20,837 nucleotides of DNA from Gemmatimonadota bacterium (GCA_031127185.1 JARIET010000009.1:1-20837); one strand, 5' to 3'. Counted from the first letter of the stretch, positions 7,352 through 16,300 are shown. Numbers and translations are program-made. Notes: a model not told the origin generated them from the letters alone.

Positions 7352-10021
7352 ATGTCCGCGACTCTCGACCGCCTGAAGGCTGCACTCGCCGCGGCAAATG
7401 CCGGCTACCGCGTTGACCGTGAGGTCGGTGCGGGCGGGATGGCAACGGTCTTTCTCGCCGACGACGTCAAGCACAATCGCAAAGTCGCCATCAAGGTCCT
7501 CAAAGAGGATCTTGCGGCATCCGTGGGCGGCGCGCGCTTTCTGCGCGAAATCCAGATCGCCGCGCAGCTGCAGCATCCCAACATCCTGCCGCTCCTCGAC
7601 TCGGGCGACGCCGACGGTCTTCTCTACTATGTGATGCCGTATGTGGACGGCCAGTCGCTGCGGCAGCGCCTCGCGCACGAACGCGAGTTGCCGATCGGCG
7701 AGGCGGTACGACTGCTCGTGGAGATCGTGGACGCCCTCGCGCACGCGCACGCCAGGGGCGTCGTGCATCGCGACATCAAGCCCGACAACGTGATGCTCTC
7801 GGGGCGGCACGCCCTCATCACGGACTTCGGTGTCGCACGCGCGGTGGGCGAAGCCACGGGTCGCAACACGGTCACCTCGATGGGGGTCGCGCTCGGCACG
7901 CCAACCTACATGGCGCCCGAGCAGGCGGTGGCCGACCCCAACGTGGACCAGCGCGCCGACATCTACGCTGTGGGCGTTGTTGCATACGAACTCCTCGCGG
8001 GCCGGCCGCCATTTAACGGCGCCACGCCGCAGCAGGTGCTCGCTGCACACGTCACAGAGAAGCCCGACCCGGTCTCTCGCTACCGGCCCGGTGTCGCGCC
8101 CGCGCTCGAAGGCGTGATCATGCGTTGCCTCGAGAAGCGCGCCGCCGACCGCTGGCAGAAGTGCGAGGATCTGCTCGCCGCGCTCGAACCGCTCGCGACG
8201 CCGAGTGGCGGCACGTCACCGACAGCCGCGCGCCTCGAGCCGGTGGCGCGCGCCACTTCAATGAAGTGGGCGCTGATTGGCGCCGGAGTTGTGGCCGCAG
8301 CCGCGATTGGCTGGTTCGCGCTCGCCAGACGAGGCGGACCCGAATTCTCCATCGGGCGCTCCGAGGCGCTCACGACGGACGTGGGCCTCGAGATCCACCC
8401 GGCGCTCTCCCCTGATGGCAAGTTCGTGGCCTACGTCGGCGGGAATGCCACCACATTGCGCGTCTTCGTGCGCCCGGTGGGCGGAGGGCGAGCGATCCCA
8501 CTCTCCGACGACACCACCGCGTTCGAAGAACAGCCGCGCTGGTCGCCTGACGGCACCCAACTCCTCTTTCTCACGCAGCAGGGCGCGCATATCGCGCAGG
8601 CTTTCGGCGGCGGCGGCGCAGCGCGACTGGTCATTCCGAGACGGATCGGGTTCCTGCGCACGGCGAGCTGGAGCCCGGACGGAAAGGAGATCGTGTATTC
8701 CCTTGGCGACTCACTCTTTCGGGTCGCCGTTGCCGGCGGCACGCCTCGCTTCGTGTACAAGGGTGGCGACCTGACCGCATGCGACTGGTCACGCGATGGG
8801 AAGTGGATCGCCTGCGCGTCGGGCAATTCACAGTACATCGGTGCCGGCAGTCAATTCGGAAATGTCGCGCCGAGCGCGCTGCTGCTGATCCCACCGGACG
8901 GTGGCGAGGCGGTTTCGTTGACGGACACTACGGCGTTGAATCACACACCCGTCTGGGCCGACGACGGACGCCGGTTGCTATTCATCTCCGACCGTGACGG
9001 ACCGCGCGATATCTATGAGATGGAGATCAGCTCGGACGGAAAGCCTGCGGCGCCGCCCGCCCGGCTCACCACGGGGCTGAACGCGCACTCGGTGACCGTG
9101 TCGGCGGATGCAGATCGCGTGGCGTACGCGGTCTATCTCCCGCGCTCGAACGTCTGGTCCCTACCGATTCCGGCGAGTGGCCCGATCAACGCCGATGCTG
9201 CGACCCGCGTGACGACCGGCAATCAGGTTGTCGAGGGAATTGCGGTTTCCGATGACGGCAAATGGCTGATCTACGATTCGAGTATTTCCGGCAACGCGGA
9301 CATCTGGCGCGTGCCGGTCGCGGGCGGTACGCCGCAGCGCCTGACGGGCGAGCCATTTGGCGAGTATTCCCCAGACCTTTCGCCCGATGGCACCCGGCTC
9401 GCATACCACGCATTTCGCACACCGGGGCTCCGTCAGGTGGAGGTACGCCCGGTTGACGGTGGTCCGGTTGAGCGGATGACTCCCGCCCAACACCAGCAGT
9501 CCAACCCGCTCTGGTCGCCCGACGGCACGGCGATCGCGTACTTCATTTTGGACTTTCCATTCGCTGGCTGGGTAATCCGGCAAACCGAGTCAGGCGTGTG
9601 GGGCGCACCGGTGAAGCAGTGTGAGTGCGCGATTATGGGCTGGCTGAGCGCCACCAGCCTCGTGACGGGCCACATCGCCCTGAGCCCAATAGGGCCAGTC
9701 GTGCGTCTCGCAGAGCGCGACGTGGTTAGCGGCACCGAGCGCGTGATCCGTGATTCCCCGATCGGCCCTGACATGCCTCAGGGTGGAACGCTGAGCCCTG
9801 ACAGCCGTGTGATTTTCTACAAGACGTCGCCGCCCTCAGGGCAGCCGACGATTTGGATGGCGCCCGCGGCTGGCGGAGCTCCCCGCTTGCTGGTGCGATT
9901 CACGAACCCCGACCGACCGTCGTACCGGGCCAGCGTGGTGGCCACGCGGACGCATCTCTTCTTCACGATCGACGAACGGCAGGGCGACATCGCCGTGGCC
10001 GCACTCACCCGGAGCCGCTGA
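7352..10021 (+). CDS. Transmembrane Ser/Thr protein kinase with PD40 beta-propeller
   Basis: An 889-residue PknB-type kinase. Kinase domain (about 19-280): glycine loop VGAGGMATVF, Lys 48 in AIKVL, Glu 66, catalytic HRD at 139-141 in HRDIKPDN, DFG at 158-160, a Thr/Ser-containing activation loop, and APE at 188-190, so it should be active. One TM helix (about 306-326) anchors it. The extracytoplasmic part (340-889) holds about ten PD40/TolB-like blades with repeated SPDG or DDG turns, for example ALSPDGKFVAY, RWSPDGTQLLF, SWSPDGKEIVY and DLSPDGTRLAY. This fold usually binds proteins or polysaccharide. Kinases of this plan are abundant in Gemmatimonadota and Acidobacteriota. ATG 7352 has no Shine-Dalgarno. 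The stop overlaps the next gene by one base (TGATG), suggesting the next protein is a partner or substrate. Confidence 0.95.
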   Translation: MSATLDRLKAALAAANAGYRVDREVGAGGMATVFLADDVKHNRKVAIKVLKEDLAASVGGARFLREIQIAAQLQHPNILPLLDSGDADGLLYYVMPYVDGQSLRQRLAHERELPIGEAVRLLVEIVDALAHAHARGVVHRDIKPDNVMLSGRHALITDFGVARAVGEATGRNTVTSMGVALGTPTYMAPEQAVADPNVDQRADIYAVGVVAYELLAGRPPFNGATPQQVLAAHVTEKPDPVSRYRPGVAPALEGVIMRCLEKRAADRWQKCEDLLAALEPLATPSGGTSPTAARLEPVARATSMKWALIGAGVVAAAAIGWFALARRGGPEFSIGRSEALTTDVGLEIHPALSPDGKFVAYVGGNATTLRVFVRPVGGGRAIPLSDDTTAFEEQPRWSPDGTQLLFLTQQGAHIAQAFGGGGAARLVIPRRIGFLRTASWSPDGKEIVYSLGDSLFRVAVAGGTPRFVYKGGDLTACDWSRDGKWIACASGNSQYIGAGSQFGNVAPSALLLIPPDGGEAVSLTDTTALNHTPVWADDGRRLLFISDRDGPRDIYEMEISSDGKPAAPPARLTTGLNAHSVTVSADADRVAYAVYLPRSNVWSLPIPASGPINADAATRVTTGNQVVEGIAVSDDGKWLIYDSSISGNADIWRVPVAGGTPQRLTGEPFGEYSPDLSPDGTRLAYHAFRTPGLRQVEVRPVDGGPVERMTPAQHQQSNPLWSPDGTAIAYFILDFPFAGWVIRQTESGVWGAPVKQCECAIMGWLSATSLVTGHIALSPIGPVVRLAERDVVSGTERVIRDSPIGPDMPQGGTLSPDSRVIFYKTSPPSGQPTIWMAPAAGGAPRLLVRFTNPDRPSYRASVVATRTHLFFTIDERQGDIAVAALTRSR

Positions 10022-10461
10022 TGACCGAGGCGAACACTGCGCGCAGACCGTGGCATCTCTGGGTGGTCGGGATACTCGGCGGCCTCTGGAGCGTGATCGG
10101 CTTGATGTCGCTTATGGTCACGCAGCTCAACGTCGAAGCCGTGATGAGCGGGTTTCCACCCGAGCAGCGCGCGTACTTCGATTCGTTCCCCTTGTGGGCC
10201 GATGGGCTCTGGGGAGTCGGCGTGTTTGGTGGCGTGATCGGTTGCGTCGCATTGCTGCTCCGCAATCGCCTCGCGTTTCCGCTCCTGGTCTTGTCCGCGA
10301 TCGGGGCGATTGGCTCCAATCTCGGCGGGCTGTTTCTGCTCGGCGGATATGAAGTGATGGGCAAAACCGATGGTTTGGGCTTCTCGATGATCCCCATCGG
10401 ATTCGGCGTGGGGATGGCGTACTACGCGGGGGCGATGCGCCACAAGGGCATGCTGAGGTAG
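10021..10461 (+). CDS. Four-helix integral membrane protein
   Basis: A 146-residue membrane protein with four predicted helices (about 12-33, 62-80, 85-107, 118-138). The N-terminal RRPWHLWVVGILGGLWS and the PPEQRAYFDSFPLWADGLWG loop resemble a small bacterial family sometimes labelled sugar transporter without experimental support; I recall this family but cannot name a function. ATG 10021 shares its A with the kinase TGA, so it is translationally coupled. An in-frame upstream extension to 9853 exists but lies inside the kinase gene and lacks sense as protein. Its tight link to the kinase suggests a shared membrane process (inference). Confidence 0.8.
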   Translation: MTEANTARRPWHLWVVGILGGLWSVIGLMSLMVTQLNVEAVMSGFPPEQRAYFDSFPLWADGLWGVGVFGGVIGCVALLLRNRLAFPLLVLSAIGAIGSNLGGLFLLGGYEVMGKTDGLGFSMIPIGFGVGMAYYAGAMRHKGMLR

Positions 10462-10566
10462 AGCGGAGTGCCGAGGGAATGGATTGCATCCCTCAACCAA
10501 CCTTCGTTTTTGCGCGTATCACTTAGTCCGCCTGCACTCGCTGGACCACCGAGGACATCACTACCA

Positions 10567-11325
10567 ATGACTGACTCCCCAGACGAACCCACCGATCGCC
10601 GCGAATTCCTCGGCAAAGCCGCTCTCTCTGCGGTGGCGCTTGCGGCGGTTGCTTGCGCGCCTCCGGCAGCTGCCGTCGCGACTGCTCCGGCTCCCGCGCA
10701 AGGCCAGAGCGCAACTCCAAATCCTGCTGACGGCCCACCGCCGATTGTGCCGGCTCAGTGGGATAACTCCTGGTTCGACAAGCTCAAGACACGCCACAAG
10801 GCCGTGTTTGAACAGCCGCAGCTGGATTACGGGAGTGCAGTGAGCCTCGCACAACGCTGGATCAACGGGATGCGCGACGCAGGTGTTGCCAAGGCCGGCG
10901 AGTTCCAAGCCGTGTTCGTGTTACGCCACGAGGCGGTGCCGATGCTGCTGAACAACGCGATGTGGGAGAAGTACGGCATCGGCGAGGCGCTCAAGTTCAA
11001 GACGTTCAGCGAGACGATCCAGACGCGAAACCCCATCGCCGAGGCACCGCCGCTGCCGGCAGGCCGCGCAGCGCGCCCGGATGACCCGATGCGCCCGCAG
11101 GCCAACATCCCCTGGTTCACGGCGCACGGACACATCACGCTGGGCTGCAACGCCGCGTTCAATGCGTTCGCCGCGCAAACGGCGAACCGGGTGAAGGCAG
11201 ATCGTGCGGCGATCTTCGCGGAATTCAAGGCGAACCTGCTGCCCGGCGTCATCCTGCAGCCCAACGGGATCTACGCAACGCTGCGTGCGCAGGAAGCGGG
11301 ATGCACGTACATGCGGGCCAGCTAG
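10567..11325 (+). CDS. Tat-exported DsrE-like protein
   Basis: A 252-residue exported protein. The N-terminus has a twin-arginine motif, TDRREFLGKA (Arg 11-12), followed by an Ala-rich core and Cys 30 in AVACAP, which could be a lipid attachment site though the lipobox is imperfect. A Pro/Ala linker runs to about 63. The folded part (about 68-252) resembles DsrE-like sulfur-relay folds: FQAVFVLRHEAVPMLLNNAMW, GHITLGCNAAFNAF with Cys 194, and the closing GVILQPNGIYATLRAQEAG. Such Tat-tagged DsrE-like proteins occur in several soil phyla without known function. The start at ATG 10567 is supported by GAGGA (10551-10555) 11 bases upstream and by the Tat motif; an in-frame GTG at 10468 would add 33 residues with no export logic. 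A strong terminator follows at 11354-11390. Confidence 0.7.
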   Translation: MTDSPDEPTDRREFLGKAALSAVALAAVACAPPAAAVATAPAPAQGQSATPNPADGPPPIVPAQWDNSWFDKLKTRHKAVFEQPQLDYGSAVSLAQRWINGMRDAGVAKAGEFQAVFVLRHEAVPMLLNNAMWEKYGIGEALKFKTFSETIQTRNPIAEAPPLPAGRAARPDDPMRPQANIPWFTAHGHITLGCNAAFNAFAAQTANRVKADRAAIFAEFKANLLPGVILQPNGIYATLRAQEAGCTYMRAS

Positions 11326-11353
11326 CGACGCACACGGCTCCATCGCGGTAGAC

Positions 11354-11390
11354 GGCACCCCGATTACGATTCGGGGTGCCGTTTTCCTTT
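11354..11390 (+). terminator. Rho-independent terminator after the DsrE-like gene
   Basis: GGCACCCCGA (11354-11363) pairs perfectly with TCGGGGTGCC (11371-11380), a 10-pair GC-rich stem with a seven-base loop, followed by GTTTTCCTTT. It begins 28 bases after the DsrE-like stop. It overlaps the start of the GNAT gene: GTG 11376 sits in the 3' arm and the T-rich tail is its coding sequence. Confidence 0.8.
11365..11378 (+). promoter_or_regulatory. Possible leaderless promoter element (TACGAT) inside the terminator loop
   Basis: TACGAT (11365-11370), with four of six bases of TATAAT, occupies the hairpin loop and is five bases from GTG 11376, the same spacing as the TAACTT box before the KOW gene. 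With no Shine-Dalgarno at this start, a leaderless transcript is possible. No clear -35 is visible. The call is speculative. Confidence 0.25.
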
Positions 11391-11975
11391 CCGCCCACCA
11401 TCAAGACGCAGCGGCTGCTGCTGCGCCCGTGGCGCGTGGAAGACGCGCCGCGGATGAAGGCGGCGATCGATGCCAATCTCGATCACCTTCGCGCGTGGAT
11501 GCCCTGGGCGTTGAATGAACCGTCGCCGCTTGAGGACATCGCGACACGCATTGCGATGTTCGCCGAGGAGTTTGAAGCGGGCAGCAACGGCGTCTACGCG
11601 ATCTTTTCGCGTGACGGAACCGAGGTTATTGGCGGCACGGGACTGCATCCGCGGATCGAGAGCGGACTCGAGATTGGCTATTGGATTGCGCGGGCCCACA
11701 CCCGCAATGGGTATGCCACCGAGGCCGCGCGCGCGCTCACGGAGTCAGCGCTCACGATGCCCGATGTTGCCGCGGTGCAGATTCGCTGCGACCCGCGCAA
11801 CATTGCCAGCGCCGGCGTGCCGGCCAAGCTCGGCTACCGTCACATCAAGACCTTCAACGACCCCGACATTCTCGTGGATGGATCGCCGCGAGCGACGATG
11901 GTGTGGCAGATTTCAGCGCATGACCAACATCCCCACCTGCGCCCTGCGCCTCCGCGCCGCGCTCGACGCCGCTGA
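11376..11975 (+). CDS. GNAT-family N-acetyltransferase (RimJ/RimL type)
   Basis: A 199-residue GNAT acetyltransferase that would use acetyl-CoA to acylate an unknown amine. The opening TIKTQRLLLRPWRVEDA is the classic RimJ/RimL-type start; EVIGGTGLHP and LEIGYWIARAHTRNGYATEA form the acetyl-CoA-binding motif A region with the R-x-x-G-x-A pattern, and NIASAGVPAKLGYRHI is motif B. GTG 11376 is the only usual start codon between the upstream in-frame stop (11349-11351) and the conserved N-terminus, so it is forced; it has no Shine-Dalgarno and lies inside the preceding terminator stem. The last 19 or so residues, rich in His, Pro and Arg, are read from the out-of-frame overlap with the DinB gene and are probably not part of the fold. 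Confidence 0.85.
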   Translation: MPFSFPPTIKTQRLLLRPWRVEDAPRMKAAIDANLDHLRAWMPWALNEPSPLEDIATRIAMFAEEFEAGSNGVYAIFSRDGTEVIGGTGLHPRIESGLEIGYWIARAHTRNGYATEAARALTESALTMPDVAAVQIRCDPRNIASAGVPAKLGYRHIKTFNDPDILVDGSPRATMVWQISAHDQHPHLRPAPPRRARRR

Positions 11976-12432
11976 ACCCGCCCTGCGCGCCATCTCCAGC
12001 GCGGCATCAGCAGAACCCATGGCGCCCGGCAAGTGGTCGCCGCGCCAGATCATCGGGCACCTGATCGACTCGGCGACCAACAACCATCAACGGTATGTGC
12101 GTGCGACGCTGCAGGATGACCTGGTGTTTCCAGGCTACGAGCAGGAAGCCTGGGTCGCACTGCAGCGGTACCAAGAGGCGAACTGGCACGAACTACTCGC
12201 CTTCTGGCTGGCGTACAACCGGCACATCGTCACCGTCATGAGTGCAGTGCCGGCAGAGGAACGACTTCGCGTGCGCGCGCGGCACAATCTCGATGAGATC
12301 GCCACGCAGGCGCCGGCGACGCCAGAGCAGGCGACGCTGGATCACCTCATGAACGACTATGTCGTTCACCTTGAACTTCACTTGCGCCAGATACTCGGCG
12401 CGACCTGGAGCGCGGAGACTCGTCGCGCGTGA
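11920..12432 (+). CDS. DinB-family four-helix protein
   Basis: A 170-residue DinB/YfiT-superfamily protein (DinB_2-like), a four-helix bundle that usually carries a three-histidine metal site. Seen: KWSPRQIIGHLIDSATNNH, with the first His of the site, and YVVHLELHLRQIL near the C-terminus, with the H-x-x-x-H pair. Members include thiol transferases, but most have no assigned substrate. ATG 11920 overlaps the GNAT reading frame by 56 bases and has no strong ribosome binding site, so it probably depends on translation of the GNAT gene. The stop overlaps the next start as GTGA (12429-12432). Despite the name, it has no link to DNA polymerase IV. Confidence 0.83.
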   Translation: MTNIPTCALRLRAALDAAEPALRAISSAASAEPMAPGKWSPRQIIGHLIDSATNNHQRYVRATLQDDLVFPGYEQEAWVALQRYQEANWHELLAFWLAYNRHIVTVMSAVPAEERLRVRARHNLDEIATQAPATPEQATLDHLMNDYVVHLELHLRQILGATWSAETRRA

Positions 12433-13232
12433 TTCCCTGCCTGATTGGGCTGCCCTACGACGCGAGTTCGTCGTTCCGGCGCGGGCCTGCTCTCGCGCCA
12501 CCGCAGATTCGCGAGGCACTGTACTCCGACGCCGGCCATCTTTGGACCGAAGCCCTGCAGGACCTTGGCGCCGAGGGCGGACTGCAGGACGCCGGCGACC
12601 TCACGATTCCTGACGGCCCAAAGGGACGTGAGCTGATTGAATCCGCCATCGGGATCGTGCTGCATAAGGGGTGGGGCCCGATTGCGCTTGGTGGTGATCA
12701 CTCGGTGACCTACCCGGTGCTGCGCGCCATGCATGCTGCGCATCCGTCACTGAGCATCGTCCATCTTGACGCGCACCCCGACCTGTACGACGAGTTTGAG
12801 GGAGACCGGTTTTCGCACGCCTGTCCGTTTGCACGCATCATGGAAGAGGGTCTCGCCAAGCGACTGGTGCAGGTGGGAATCCGCACGATGAACGCGCACC
12901 TGCAGGAACAAGCGACGAAGTTGGGCGTCGAGGTGATTGACATGCGCGCCTGGATGCGCGGCGAGCGGCCAGTGGTGAGCGGACCCGTCTACCTGTCGCT
13001 TGACCTCGACGTGCTCGATCCTGCGTTCGCGCCGGGGCTGTCGCATCGCGAACCCGGCGGTCTCTCGGTTCGCGATGTGCTCGGCGTGATACAGTCGATG
13101 AAGGGCACGCTGGTGGGCGCGGACATCGTGGAATGCAATCCCCTGCAGGACACGAGCGGCCTGACGGTGGCCGTCGCGGCGAAGTTCGTGAAAGAGATTG
13201 CAGGGCGGATGCAGATGGGGTCAGTCGACTGA
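12429..13232 (+). CDS. Arginase/agmatinase-family ureohydrolase
   Basis: A 267-residue manganese ureohydrolase that should hydrolyse a guanidino compound (arginine, agmatine or similar) to urea and an amine. All six metal ligands are visible: His 91 in GGDHS, Asp 114, His 116 and Asp 118 in DAHPDLYD, and Asp 192 and Asp 194 in SLDLDVLDP. The segments DEFEGDRFSHACPFARIMEE, LDPAFAPGLSHREPGGLSVR and VGADIVECNP recall plant arginases more than Bacillus arginase or E. coli SpeB (comparison from memory). Substrate therefore stays open. The protein is slightly short of the usual 290-320, mainly at the N-terminus. GTG 12429 overlaps the DinB stop; GGAG at 12414-12417 is a plausible ribosome binding site. 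It is the third gene of a coupled set with GNAT and DinB. Confidence 0.9.
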   Translation: MIPCLIGLPYDASSSFRRGPALAPPQIREALYSDAGHLWTEALQDLGAEGGLQDAGDLTIPDGPKGRELIESAIGIVLHKGWGPIALGGDHSVTYPVLRAMHAAHPSLSIVHLDAHPDLYDEFEGDRFSHACPFARIMEEGLAKRLVQVGIRTMNAHLQEQATKLGVEVIDMRAWMRGERPVVSGPVYLSLDLDVLDPAFAPGLSHREPGGLSVRDVLGVIQSMKGTLVGADIVECNPLQDTSGLTVAVAAKFVKEIAGRMQMGSVD

Positions 13233-13248
13233 CTCTGGCAGGAGCCAT

Positions 13249-13278
13249 TTGACACCGGCTCATTGGTTACCGTAACGT
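13249..13278 (+). promoter_or_regulatory. Candidate promoter and palindromic site upstream of SusC
   Basis: A perfect -35, TTGACA (13249-13254), is followed after 18 bases by TAACGT (13273-13278), which matches three of six -10 bases. The palindrome GTTAC-C-GTAAC (13266-13276) overlaps the spacer and the -10 and could be an operator. It lies in the 111-base gap after the ureohydrolase gene, where a new transcription unit is expected. Confidence 0.45.
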
Positions 13279-13285
13279 TGCGTAG

Positions 13286-13312
13286 GCCCGATCGCGGCGG
13301 ACGCCGACGGGC
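13286..13312 (+). promoter_or_regulatory. Structured leader hairpin upstream of SusC
   Basis: GCCCG (13286-13290) pairs with CGGGC (13308-13312), enclosing CGGC (13295-13298) paired with GCCG (13303-13306). Separately, GTTGCGT (13277-13283) is complementary to ACGCAAC (13337-13343), which ends right before the ATG and would place the GGAGGAG ribosome binding site (13328-13334) in an enclosed loop. No T tract follows, so it is not a terminator. Confidence 0.3.
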
Positions 13313-13343
13313 GGTGAATCACCTTGCGGAGGAGAGACGCAAC

Positions 13344-16300
13344 ATGCATTTGCGACGAATTGGCGCGTGCACAGCGGTCGCCCTGACGCTGTTCCTTTCA
13401 GGATCACGGCTGGGCGCGCAGGCGGGAACGGTTTCAGGCGTGGTCACGGACTCCAGCTCCGGTTCGCCCATCGTGCAGGCGCGGGTCATTCTCTCGGGCA
13501 CCCGGACCGGCGTGGTAACGAACGACAACGGGCGCTACACGATCACGGGACTCCCTGCGGGCACGGTGATCCTGGAATTCAGTCGTATTGGCTACACGCC
13601 GCAGAAGGTCACGCTGAACATCGGCGCAACCCCTGCACCGGCCACAAATGTGGCCCTCGCGCAGGCCACGTTCTCACTCGATGCCGTGGTCACGACCGTC
13701 AGCGGACTTCAGCGCAAGGTGGAGTTGGCGAACTCGACCACGCAGATCGCCGTTGCCGATCAATTGAAAGAGTTGCCGATCTCCAACATGGGCAGCCTTC
13801 TCTCCGGGCGCGCCGCCGGGGTGCAGGTTGTGCAGACTGGCGCCACCGGGACAGGTTCGCGCATTCGCGTGCGCGGGCAGAATTCCTTCTCCCTGAGCAA
13901 TGACCCGATCGTGATGATTGACGGCGTCCGGGCGACGTCGGCGACCGGAAACTCGCTCGGCGTCGGCGGGTCCGGATCCTCGCGGCTTGACGACCTGAAT
14001 CCAAACGAAATCGAAACTATTGAAGTGGTCAAGGGGCCATCCGCTGCGACGCTCTATGGAACCGAAGCCGCCAACGGCGTCATCGTGATCACGACCAAAC
14101 GCGGTCGTGCCGGCCAGACGCGGTATTCGCTGTCGATGGAGGCGGGTACGATCTCCAACACCGCGAAGTACCCCGACCTTTGGTCGCTCTGGGGCAAGAC
14201 CACTGCGGCACCACCGGTGTCGAACATCTGCCTGCTGACTGCCGTTGCGGCCGGCACGTGCACGGTGGACTCGCTGTCGCATGGCAACGTGTTGAACACG
14301 CCGGGTTTGACGCCGATTGGCACAGGCGAACGTCGGCAGTATTCACTTCAAATGAACGGCGGCTCTGACGCCATCCAGTACTTCGTCTCAGGTCAGACCG
14401 AGACCGAGACCGGCATCTACAAGATGCCGGATCGCGAAATCAGCCGACTGGTCGAGCGCCGCGGCATCTCGTCACTCCCTGGTGACCAGATGCGGCCAAA
14501 CGCGCTGGCGCGCAACAGCCTGCGTGTCAACCTGTCGGCTCGGCTCTCGTCCAAGCTCAATGTTCAGACCTCGTCGGCCTACATTAATAGCGAGCTACGG
14601 CTGCCCCAGAACGAGGACAACAGCAACGGCTTGATGGTCGCGGCCGTTGGCGGCACGTGGCGCGGCGACTTGCGCGATGCCCAGGGCGATTCACTGCGCG
14701 GCTATCGCTCCTTCATGATGGGAGACGTACTCTCCCAGACGACCACGCAGGCAATCAACCGCTTCATCAACAGCATTGCGGCGCAGTTCACGCCGACCAG
14801 TTGGCTCAACGCGCGGGCGACCGTGGGTACGGACTACACGCTCCGCAACGACCTGTTTCTTGCCAAGGTTGGGGAAGGACCCAACGCCGGCACGACACGG
14901 ACCGGGTCCATACAGAGCCTCCGCTCCGAGCTCAATCAGCAGAGCGTGGATATCGGCGCCACTGCCTCGTTCAACCTGCTGCCGTGGATCACCTCCAAGT
15001 CATCGGTCGGCATGCAGTACCTGCGCAACGCCGTGGGCACAACGGCCGGCACGGGAATCGGGTTGCCGCCTGGTGGCGTAACGGTCTCGGCGGCGGCCAC
15101 CCGGTCGAGCACGCAGTCGGATTCGGAGAAGCGAACGCTTGGCTACTACTACGAGCAGCAGATCGGCTTCAATGATCGGCTCTTCATCACTGGCGGCGTA
15201 CGACGCGATGCTGCCAGCGCATTCGGCAAGGAACTCAATGCCGTCTACTACCCGAAGTTCGGCGCCTCGTGGCTCGTATCGAATGAGAGTTGGTTCCCCA
15301 GCCCGGACTGGATGACTTCGTTGCGCGTGCGCGGCACCTATGGCGCATCAGGCCAGATTCCTGGCGCCACGGCAGCAGTGCGGTTCTACAACGCCAATGC
15401 CACGACGCTCTCCAGCGGCGGCGACACGCCAGGCGCATCGCTGGGTTCGCTCGGCAACGCCTTACTGAAGCCGGAGTTTTCGGCTGAGACCGAGTTCGGG
15501 TTCGACTTGACCGTGTTGGATGGGTGGGCGAACCTCGACATCACACACTACAACAAGAAGACTACCGACGCGCTCATCAGCAGGCTCATTGCCCCCTCGC
15601 TGTCTGGATTGACCACCCAGTTCGTGAATGTCGGGAGCGTCCAGAATTCGGGCTTCGAGGTCAGCTACACCCAGCGGATCCTCGACCGCAAGGACATCGC
15701 GTTCGACCTTGGCATCACGGGCTCAACGAACAAGAACCGGATGCTCAAGCTGGGCGAGGGCATCTCGCCGATCGCGTCGGGCAACCGGAACACGCAGCGC
15801 AACCTTCCGGGGTACCCGCTCTACGGTCTCTGGGACAAGAACATCACGTTTGCTGACGCGAACAACGACGGGATCATCGTGCTAAGCGAGATGACGTTCA
15901 GCGACACTGCCGTGTACCAGGGTACGACCTTCCCCACGCGCGAAGTGGCCTTCACGCCGTCCATCGGCCTGCTCAACAACAAGCTGCGCATCTCGTCGCA
16001 GATCGATGCCAAGTGGGGCTTCAAGAAGTTCAACAACACGCTGCGTCACCAGTGCATGAATGGTGTGTCGTGTCGTGGGCGGTATGACAAGTCAGCCTCC
16101 CTGCAGGAACAGGCCTTTGCACTGGCCACCTCGCAGTCGGTCTACACCGGCATGTTCGAGGACGGCGCGTTCACGCGCTGGCGCGAGGCGTCGGTGAGCT
16201 ACGAGCTTCCGTTGGAATGGGCGCGCATGATGCGTGCGCAGTCCTGGTCGGTGATCCTGACCGGCCGCAATCTCGGAGTCCGCACGAAATACTCGGGAGT

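Noticed and set aside
9853..10020. Upstream extension of the four-helix membrane protein inside the kinase gene
   Set aside because: The extension is out of frame with the kinase propeller, adds a low-quality basic peptide, and ATG 10021 gives a sound membrane protein.
10473..10494. Hairpin GAGGGA/TCCCTC after the four-helix protein gene
   Set aside because: The stem is short with a bulge and the T5 tract is about 12 bases away, so it does not meet the pattern of an intrinsic terminator.
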